A stretch of DNA of 64,000 bases from Thereva unica (taxonomy: Eukaryota; Arthropoda; Insecta; Diptera; Therevidae), in NCBI GenBank assembly GCA_949987705.1, contig OX465284.1, positions 66,449,470-66,513,469 of the forward strand, given 5' to 3'. The translations under genes were made by a program, and so were the position numbers. How positions within the stretch are numbered: position 1 is the first letter of the stretch; every line of letters begins with the position of its first letter. Positions 56,511 to 64,000 of this stretch are shown here, in pieces. The notes beneath the pieces were generated by a model that saw only the letters and a list, made by a program, of their open reading frames with translations, made no database searches and had not been told where the DNA came from.

Positions 56511-57444
56511 TCTTCCCTCTTTACATTCCTTCATAGCCTTCCCTAGTCCTTCCTCGCTCCACCAAGCGCATGCAATCGGTTGGTTGATGAGATTCAACTC
56601 GTTTCAGGAGGCATAACACTCCAGCGAGTTGTTCTCGACGCCCCGATGTCAGAGTCGCGGAATGGTTGTGAGTAGATGGAATAAAATATCGCGGCTAGGT
56701 TGTGACAATTACTTTCTTCTCTTCTCTCTATCTCCTGGCTAGAGCTGCTGTTCGCCATTCACTCTATACGAAAAAATAGATTGTCGACAGTATAAAGGGA
56801 CTTTCCCTAAGCCTCTAGTCTGTCACATAAAAAAAAAAGATGTTGTTGTTGTTGTTTTTTGCTAGTTTTAAACTAGCTTGGCACTTAGAGGCCTTTTAAT
56901 GGTCCCGGCCTTTCAGCCATATAACGATGCATCTTTGATATACAACTTATTTAAATGGCCTTAGTTTTTTTTTCTTGTGATGAAGAAAAAACTCTCTCTC
57001 TCTCGTCAATCCCAGACTGATGGGCCAGATCAGTAAGGGGATGGTCTTCAGTTAGTTTAAGTAAAGTTCGTCAGACGTTTAGAAGGCGCTAAGGCCTACT
57101 TTATAAGTTCATAAGCTAACAAATTAGAAATTAGTTATTGTCATTGATAAAATAATTAATTATATAATTCAAAAGTTAACAATTAAAATTATTGTTATTG
57201 TCATAGATCTAAATTTCTCAAAAATTTGAGAACTAAGAAGCTAATAGATCGGTGGGCACCTATGAATCGGGAATTTCGATCAGAGGTCTACGAAAAACGA
57301 GGATTTAGAGGAATCATCCCCTGTTACTGATCTACGCTGCGAACCTGTATGCAGGTCTTTATAGATTTAAACCAGATAGTTTTCACGAATACAATGTTTG
57401 GAGATCTAGATTGATATGGTACTCTTCTTCCAGTAGTTATTCTA
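56511..57444. other. Non-coding stretch, no gene seen
   Basis: Contains a (CT)n run near 56988 and AT-rich sequence. The part adjoining 57445 should be the downstream side of the jockey-like ORF1, but no endonuclease follows; an ATG overlapping the ORF1 stop opens only a short frame. Confidence 0.4.
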
Positions 57445-58905
57445 CTAGTCATGGGAATTTGGACCACTGCTGACACGCCCTGTGAGAGAGATCTCCTTAC
57501 TGAGTGCGTCGATTAAAAATTCATTTTGAGGGGAATCCGTATCGTCTAGATTAAAGGATGTGTCATCTGCTGAAAACTGCCACCTACTTTCTGACACAAT
57601 GGGAGTTCTGCTGGTTTTAGGTTTATTGGTAGGGTTTGACAAATTTGAGGTTCCCTTTTCTCTATTCTTTTCTTTTCCATTAGTTGGCTTGGGTCGGTTT
57701 GATTTCACTTTTGTTGACAAGCCGTTCTGGTTTCGTTTTGTTTCGTCTGAATTTTTATTTATAGTTTGAGAGACGTTGCTTCGTAGATCAATTTTATCAT
57801 TGATGTATTGGTCTGCTGGGATTCTGTTTTTTGCTTTGAAAATCCTCCAAGCATCTTTCCTTGGGTAGTTGCCTCGTCTCATTATATTAACCATTTCTTC
57901 TTCTCTAAACCAAATCGGACATGCCTTGTCAAAAGCACCGTGGTTTCCATTGCAGTTGGCACAATTGGGCACTTTACTGCACTGATTCCCCTCCTTGCAA
58001 TTTTTCTCTCCGCATTTTCCGCAACGTTCCCACTTTGATTTACAAAAACGACTTAAATGACCAAAACGCTGGCATCTGAAGCATCTCTTTGGGGAGTGTA
58101 CGAATTTGTTCACTATAAATGTAGAATAATATAGATTAATTTTCTCAGGGATTACCTTTCCCCCTATGTAAATTTGGAGTTTATTGGTTGCCTTAGTAAG
58201 AATCTTACCCTCGACTTTCCTCTTCCACATTATTCTGAAAACTTTTTTGAACACTACTGAGGGATTGCAAACTCTAAGCGCCTCTAGTAATTCCTTCTCA
58301 TTAAGATCCTCATCAACACCGTGAATCAAGACTGGGGTCATCAGTCCTAGAGGTATAAATGCTCTGTATATTGGGTCCAGAGGGCAGTTTTCAATGAAGT
58401 CGTTGGCATCTTTTGCGTTGTCAAACCCAATTTTGCATTTGCTACGACCTATTTTTGCAACAGTTTTAACTCCTCTAGTGGAGGACCTTATTAGGCAGCT
58501 GCCTAAGTAGAGTTGATTCAGATCTTTCGTCTCCCAGTCTAGGGGGTTTGTTTTTTGAACAATGACTATGAAGGGTCCAGCATCTTGTTCAATATAACCC
58601 GTAGGTGTGACTTTTAGACTAACAGGGTCTTCAGCAGTTTTTTCCAGTGAAGTTTCAATTACATTTTGTTTTTGAATTGCTGAAGAGCTTGTGCTGGGTT
58701 TCGGGGAGTCGGAGGGAATGCTCTGTGAAGATTCTCTTACCTTTTTAATGGGAGCCGAAAGGATTTTTGTAGAACGAATTTTAATACTTGGATCTTTGGG
58801 TTTAGACGATGGATCCTTCACTTTTCCAAGACCAGCTTCTGCTTGTGTCGATGATGTTAACTTTTTTCGCATGAGTCGAACAGAGGCTCTCGTCGAATTT
58901 TTCAT
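57445..58905 (-). CDS. Jockey-like LINE ORF1 (Gag-like), 486 aa
   Basis: Nucleic-acid-binding ORF1 protein of a non-LTR retrotransposon. A disordered basic, Ser/Pro-rich N terminus is followed by an RRM-like domain (residues about 105-265; LIHGVDEDLNEKELLEAL). Three zinc knuckles run between residues 275 and about 330: CFRCQRFGHLSRFC, CGKCGEKNCKEGNQC and CANCNGNHGAFDKAC. The WFREEEMVNIM block next to the knuckles is typical of this group. The frame is intact, but ORF2 is missing downstream, so this is a deleted element with a preserved ORF1. The 5' UTR would be 58906-59090. Confidence 0.85.
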   Translation of the reverse strand: MKNSTRASVRLMRKKLTSSTQAEAGLGKVKDPSSKPKDPSIKIRSTKILSAPIKKVRESSQSIPSDSPKPSTSSSAIQKQNVIETSLEKTAEDPVSLKVTPTGYIEQDAGPFIVIVQKTNPLDWETKDLNQLYLGSCLIRSSTRGVKTVAKIGRSKCKIGFDNAKDANDFIENCPLDPIYRAFIPLGLMTPVLIHGVDEDLNEKELLEALRVCNPSVVFKKVFRIMWKRKVEGKILTKATNKLQIYIGGKVIPEKINLYYSTFIVNKFVHSPKRCFRCQRFGHLSRFCKSKWERCGKCGEKNCKEGNQCSKVPNCANCNGNHGAFDKACPIWFREEEMVNIMRRGNYPRKDAWRIFKAKNRIPADQYINDKIDLRSNVSQTINKNSDETKRNQNGLSTKVKSNRPKPTNGKEKNREKGTSNLSNPTNKPKTSRTPIVSESRWQFSADDTSFNLDDTDSPQNEFLIDALSKEISLTGRVSSGPNSHD

Positions 58906-59090
58906 ATTGATTCCACGACCAAATGTATGTAGAAACAGGTAACAGGGGGGTACGTTAAGGCAGCACGAGCAAGGTGAGAAGGGCTATTTAATCACGGTAA
59001 ATATATGACCGAAGGTATAGGAATAGAACCGAAGAAAGATGCCCACTAACCTAAGTTAGCCAGATACAATTTCTCACTACAACTACAAGA

Positions 59091-59390
59091 ATAAATAAAA
59101 TAAATAAATAAATAAAAAGAAAGCTCGTGAAATGAAATTAACTTAACTAAAATCAAATAATTTAAAAGAAAGAAGGATAGACTTAAAATTTACAATTAAA
59201 AAATAAGAGAAAAAAAAACAGCAAAAGAATTGCATAAATGAATAGATGCAGCAAAAAAGTAAAAAACTTTAAAAATGATTAAAGTGAATAATAGACTCAA
59301 AAGTCTAAGGAAAATTTAACAAAATGGAATTAAAATTATTAACAAAATTAAATAGCCAAGAAAATTCACAGTTAAAATAAATCTAACAGG
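59091..59390. other. A-rich stretch
   Basis: Begins with an (AAAT)n run near 59095. No ORF or terminal repeat is recognised; it may be the 3' tail of an unseen retroelement. Confidence 0.35.
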
Positions 59391-59828
59391 AGCGCGTTCA
59401 AAAACCTTACTATGGTTAACTGTGGTAAACTTTTGTCGTTAACTACAACATAACCACGAGCATAACTTTTTGGCGTTCAAAAACTCCCGTGGTGTAGTTC
59501 AATTTTAACCGTGCTCGGGAACATGGTTAGCGATAGTTAAGAATAAGAAGAATAAAAACAATTTTTGACATTTGTTTTAATGTTAATAATGACCAAATTA
59601 AAGTGGGATTTGTGAAATTATTTTAAATAAATAATTATTGGAAATAATGAGGCAAATAGCCGACACTATTTTATGGAATTTTTTTTTAAATTTTCTTTAC
59701 CACGTAGTTAACCACGGAGCGTTCAAAAACCTCCATGGTTAAACATAAACTTTCGTGGTTAAGTGAAGTGATGTAGCATAACCACAGCTTACCTCGTGGT
59801 TTACTATAGTAAGGTTTTTGAACGTGCT
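59391..59828. mobile_element. MITE with AGCGCGTTCAAAAACC ends, copy 2
   Basis: Reverse-oriented match of 42095-42570, slightly shorter. Left end AGCGCGTTCAAAAACCTTAC; the right end is its complement with one change. Flanks are ACAGG and CCAGG (4 of 5 identical). Confidence 0.83.
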
Positions 59829-60293
59829 CCAGGACATTTCTAAAAGAACAAAAAACAAAAGGTTTAGCACATGTCTCAGACAAAAGAAAAAACTAAAAGA
59901 AAAAGTTAACTGAGAACCATGTGTACTTTACAGTAAAATAGCGGAGAAAAAGCACAAAAGAAAATTGAAAAACTAAAAAAATACTTATCACATTGAACTT
60001 ATGCACGTAGGTAATATGGATATGGAATAATTATGTTATATCACAAAACTGCTTAAAACACATTTAACATATTAATCGAAAAACTAAATAAAATTTTATT
60101 AACTATAATTTAAAAAGTAAAAGTGACCACCATTTATTTGAACACTAAAAAAATCAGAATAATACATGCGTCCGTACGGTCCGAAGTCCAGAGAGAGAGT
60201 TAAAAAAAAAGAGATTAACTTTCTAAGCCAGCAAGGATGAAATACTTCTATGCTCCGATCGGGTTTAGGTTATCATTGATCTCGCGCCTCCAA

Positions 60294-61605
60294 CACGGTA
60301 TACAGAAATCACAGAAATAAGGTAATGTAAAAGTGACTGATAGCTTCTAATGTCATTTTGCTGATGACGTCACTGGGCGCCCAAAAGTGAATATTATTCC
60401 TTTTATTCCAGTAAGGAAAATTTGTTGAGCAATTAATATTGAGAATTTAGTTAATTAGTGAATTAATAAGTGAAAATGGGTGGGTGTAATGTGTTGAACA
60501 GTAAAAACTATATCAGTAAAAAACATGACTCAAAAATAGTGAGATATTTTCGGTTTCCGAAAGACGAAAATTTATGTGAAAAGTGGCTCAAGGTTTGTGG
60601 AAAAAATATTAAAAACATTAATAACGCCAGAATATGCTCTGATCACTTCGTGCAGGAGGATTATAGTCTAAGGGATGTTCTATTACATACCGGCATATGT
60701 AAAAGAAGACTAAAGACAGACGCTGCTCCTAGCGTAAATCTGATTTCTTCAAGCGAACCTTCCGCTAGGGAAGACAGGATGTGTAAGAGGACCCAAAAGA
60801 AAATTGTCCATGAAGCTATTGTACAATATGAAGAGTAAGCTTATACAAATGTTTTATATGGTGGTTAAAAAGTTGCTTTTTCAGATTTCAAACCCTCTTG
60901 GCAGTAGATGCTTCAACAAATTAACAAATATTAGAATTAGAATCTATATTTGAGGCGTGCAGTTGCAAAACTCGCTAACTGCAAGTTAAGTAATTTTGAG
61001 AAAAACGCCAAAAACTTTTAAATTACTTTCGCTTTTCTTTGGCTTTTGAATTAACTATTGATGTTTGACAGCTGGAAAAATACGCCTTATGAGCAAATTT
61101 TGAACAAAAATATTGTTCAAATGGTAGAACATAACCTAAAGAGTAATTTGGCATCGTTAACTCATTTTTTTTTCAAAAAGTGCAGTTAACGAGTTTTGCA
61201 GCTGCACGCCTCATTTAATAACCGCCATGGGCATAGTTTTAATTTAAAAGAAAAAATAATACAAAATTGTTTACATTTCTCTTAACATGTTATGTTACCC
61301 AGTAAAAAAATTATTTTTTAGAAACGTTTGTATATTAGGCTTAAGACATTAAACAAAAATATTGTTACTGTATCAAGAACAAAAAAAAAGAAAATTAATA
61401 AAAACTTTTACATAAAATATGTACAATTTCTAATTATGTATTTTCCTTATATCGTTCATTCAAATATAAAACAAATTTTCCTTTTGAAGAAAGATAAAAA
61501 ATCAATCGCCAATTAGAATTTTTCTGTATATGGATTTGGGCGCCGTGTGACGTCAGCACCAAAATGACATTTCTCTTTTACATTACCTTGTTTCTGTATA
61601 CCGTG
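60294..61605 (+). mobile_element. P-like DNA transposon, deleted, 1312 bp
   Basis: A perfect 8-bp duplication GCCTCCAA (60286-60293 and 61606-61613) flanks perfect 15-bp ends CACGGTATACAGAAA. Inverted similarity continues with AAGGTAATGTAAAAG and TGACGTCAC-type words. It holds a THAP-domain exon, as expected of the P superfamily; the catalytic exons are gone. Confidence 0.88.
60476..60838 (+). CDS. THAP-domain exon of P-like element
   Basis: THAP is the C2CH zinc DNA-binding domain at the N terminus of P transposases. The ATG is at 60476; a GTG two codons upstream is not needed. Conserved features: MGGC start, FRFPKDENLCEKWLKVC with the invariant Pro and Trp, CSDHF as the second half of the C2CH, and a weak LKTDAAPSV where the AVPTIF-like box belongs. 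The second zinc ligand, normally Cys in the NCxN-like position, is Ser in VLNSKN. A GT donor near 60834 (GAAGA/GTAAGC) suggests this is a first exon whose partners were deleted. Alternatively it is a stand-alone 120-residue THAP protein. Confidence 0.82.
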   Translation: MGGCNVLNSKNYISKKHDSKIVRYFRFPKDENLCEKWLKVCGKNIKNINNARICSDHFVQEDYSLRDVLLHTGICKRRLKTDAAPSVNLISSSEPSAREDRMCKRTQKKIVHEAIVQYEE

Positions 61606-61814
61606 GCCTCCAACTTCTGACAAATCGATCCAGAAGTTTTTGAGAATGCTGAATTTCTATCACCGATTTATACCAAAATTGGCTGCAAAGTTGGTGCCAT
61701 TAAACGAGCATTTGAGATACCTTCTCAACCAGTCGTGCGCTAATAAAGTATTTACCTTACCAGCAGAACGACAGGCAGCATTCTTCAAGGAAAAACCTCA
61801 ATTTTTTTTGTGGT

Positions 61815-62930
61815 AAAGTCAGGCTTAGGAATCACCCTTTGTACTACTAGTCTGTCATGTCGTTCAAGCACGGTGCAATGTCTAGTAGTAAGCTTGATTT
61901 GAAGGATAGAGGAGAAAGAATAGGTTAGGGGTCTGGAAGGCCAGTGGGGTTAGTAGATGTCGACGAGCCTTGGATTTGCACTAACGACTTCGAGTGGTAT
62001 TCAACGCGAGGCCGAATGTACGACTTGTAGATTGTAGCCAGGGCAGTTGGCTGAAGGAGGAAATTGCATCTCTTGAGGAATCCCAGGCATTGGTAAGCTT
62101 GTTTGGCGATTTGGTATATGTGATTATTCCATCGCAGACCTTATTTTTAAAGTTACGCCTAGGATGTTAAGGGATTGATGGGTTGCGTTGAATTCGGCAC
62201 GATTTTTAAGGCCCCAAGCAAGAATGAGATTGATGGGTTGCGTTGAATTCGGCACGATTTTTAAGGCCCCAAGCAAGAATGAGTTTAATGCCCCCGTTAA
62301 TAGAGTTGGACATGAGTTCACGGCCTAGGAGACAAGGTGCTTGTCGAAGGTGTGAGAATAACGCAGAGTACCGTCATCGGCTAAACTATAAAGTGTGTTG
62401 GAGAGGATTGAGAGCAAATCATTCATGAATATAAGAAATATGACAGGTGAGAGAATCGACCCTTGGGGAACACGGCCGAGATGGAAACTTGATTGAATGG
62501 CCAGAAAGAAAGCTATCAATTATTCAGTTCTTTAGAACTGAGTCGACACCAAAAGCTTGGAGTTTAGACAATAGAGTGAGATGCGGTACCATGTCGAAAG
62601 CCTCAGAAATATCAAGAGCAACCAAACCAGTCCTCAGCCAGACAACCAATAAGATTGCCAGAAGACCTTTTTGGTCTAAAGCCGTACTACCTGTCGTGTA
62701 TAATTTGGTTAGAATCGAGGCATTTCATCAGTGTTTTATTAATTATTGTCTCCATGATTTTGGAGAAAACAGAAGTAATTGCTATCGGGCGGTAGTTTAA
62801 GGGGCTGCCGGCTTCACATTTTTTTCGGAATGGGCTGAACATGAGCTAGTTCCCAGTCAGTATACACTCCGGAGAAGTAAGACGGGCAAAAAGTTTGCGC
62901 GGAGGTTTAGCCAAAGGTACATCGCCACCT
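61815..62930 (-). mobile_element. LINE family A fragment (copy 5)
   Basis: The 3' end at 61815 shares ATCACCCTTTGTACTACTAG with other copies. Minus-strand frames give the catalytic LADDGTLRYSHTF near 62380 and the upstream block VPQGSILSPVIFLIFMNDLL near 62440. A 59-bp segment around 62168-62285 (GATTGATGGGTTGCGTTGAA) is duplicated in tandem. Stops and frameshifts throughout. Confidence 0.72.
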
Positions 62931-63209
62931 TCTTACACACCCCTTCGAACCCTCATAACCCTTAAGATTTTCTTCAAAACTTGCACTATCATATACAAGT
63001 AAACAAAAGTCGATTTAAAATGCTTACAATGCTCAAAATGGCGTATTAAAATGTATTAATAATGAAAAACACACTCAGGAAGTCAGCTTTTTCAACCAAA
63101 CCTGCGTTCCTTAAGAATACAAAGATACTCCATTTGTGAAAATAGACCGTTGTTTCATTACCTTTTTATTCTTATTTTTGTTTAACGCACACGTTCTAAG
63201 TTCTCCTGC

Positions 63210-63480
63210 CCATGCGTTGTAAATTTCAACTCTACCAAGCACATTCTACCTGCTCCTGCAGATACGTTAAAAATTTCAATTCAACCGGGCACTTTTGCGT
63301 TGTGCTGCGTAGATGCGACAAGTTCTACGACAACGCATGCTCTAGCTGAGGATCAGGGATCACAATAATCTGTGCAATTCGAGCGCTATCGTAAAAAATC
63401 GTGGGACTCTTTACCTACATATATTTTTAGTTTATTAACACCGGAACTTTCGCTGGCGCCCTACGCTATTTGACATTTCG
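63210..63480. repeat. Dispersed repeat, right-end copy
   Basis: Direct-orientation match to 1-220, then a jump to the part matching 1095-1150 (GGAACTTTCGCTGGCGCCC versus GGAACTTTTCGCTAGTGC). Relative to the left copy about 900 bp are absent. Confidence 0.6.
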
Positions 63481-64000
63481 AAAGGTGACAAAGAGATGCA
63501 ATTTCACTTTTGAATTGGTGAATTTTTCAAAGGTGAATTGCCTTGGAAGTAATATCAAGAGAAATACAACATAATGGAGCAAATCGCATCTTCACAAGAA
63601 ACACTCAGATTTTCACCTTTGCAAGAGTCATAATTGTAAGCAAAGCGCAAGCTATAAAGAATTTTTTTCATAAAAACAAAGGACGAAGCACCAGCCTGGA
63701 GATCATAGAATGGAAATGGCACACAATTTTATGGGATAACGATAACTGAAGAAAACAAGATAAAGGACGACATCTATTGACGCATCATACCAGCTCAAAA
63801 TCATCTACAAAATACTAATAAAAATATTTGGTCCTGCAAAGCCTCCGAAGAAAGAATGCTGGCCCGGATTGTGAATGGTAGACTATCAGTAAAATGAAGT
63901 TTAGCATGACCAAGAAATAAACGGATAGATACACGGAAACTTCGTATGACTTACTGGAGATAACTAGCAAGAAAAGAGACGACTGGAAAAAGAAACTTCA
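63481..64000. other. Window end, nothing recognised
   Basis: Short ORFs only. The charged frames near 63850-64000 might belong to a LINE but no motif is clear. Confidence 0.3.

Overview
The window looks like nuclear DNA of an insect, possibly a beetle, though the order is not proven. It is AT-rich, its host genes have introns, and it is crowded with piggyBac, PIF/Harbinger-, hAT- and P-like elements, gypsy LTR elements and several LINE clades. I found no RNA genes, no CRISPR and nothing prokaryotic.

Host genes. Three genes were traced exon by exon and a fourth is partial. (1) Acyl-CoA-binding protein, + strand, 5808-6127; its first exon is unresolved. (2) Rabenosyn-5, - strand, five coding exons giving 466 codons plus stop. 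Exons 1-2 lie at 26256-25761 and exons 3-5 at 7516-6441, separated by an 18.2-kb intron. (3) A TUG/ASPSCR1-type UBX protein, + strand, six exons at 26688-28903 giving 519 codons plus stop. Rabenosyn-5 and TUG are head-to-head with 431 bp between their ATGs; ACBP and rabenosyn-5 converge. (4) Two terminal exons of an unrecognised gene, - strand, 54253-53933. Rabenosyn-5 (Rab5/Rab4 endosomal recycling) and TUG (vesicle retention and p97 binding) both act in membrane traffic, so the shared promoter may be meaningful.

Layout. 1-4.5 kb: repeats, including a 2.1-kb fold-back interrupted by a 615-bp MITE. 5.8-7.5 kb: ACBP and the 3' exons of rabenosyn-5. 7.5-25.8 kb: the giant intron, holding nested MITEs, LINE pieces, a 5.8-kb piggyBac element with a tandemly duplicated transposase, a PIF/Harbinger-like element with a MADF-like remnant, and more LINE relics. 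25.8-28.9 kb: rabenosyn-5 5' exons, shared promoter, TUG. 29.3-31.8 kb: two hAT-like non-autonomous elements. 32.1-38.9 kb: a young gypsy element with 481-bp LTRs that differ at one position in my reading; it lies in an RNase-H LINE and carries a 556-bp MITE in its integrase. 39-43.7 kb: hairpins, MITEs and a tandem repeat. 43.8-51.2 kb: two LINEs joined head-to-head. 51.6-64 kb: the unknown gene's last exons, relics of gypsy and jockey-type elements, a P-like element with a THAP exon, and a repeat shared with the left end of the window.

The most interesting pattern is a set of palindromic MITEs with unrelated interiors but perfect 5-bp CCAGG target-site duplications (8898-9273, 20547-20852, 42839-43163), plus two near matches (42095-42570, 59391-59828). 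One case is supported by an empty site elsewhere in the window. All coordinates come from reading the sequence by eye; no searches were run.
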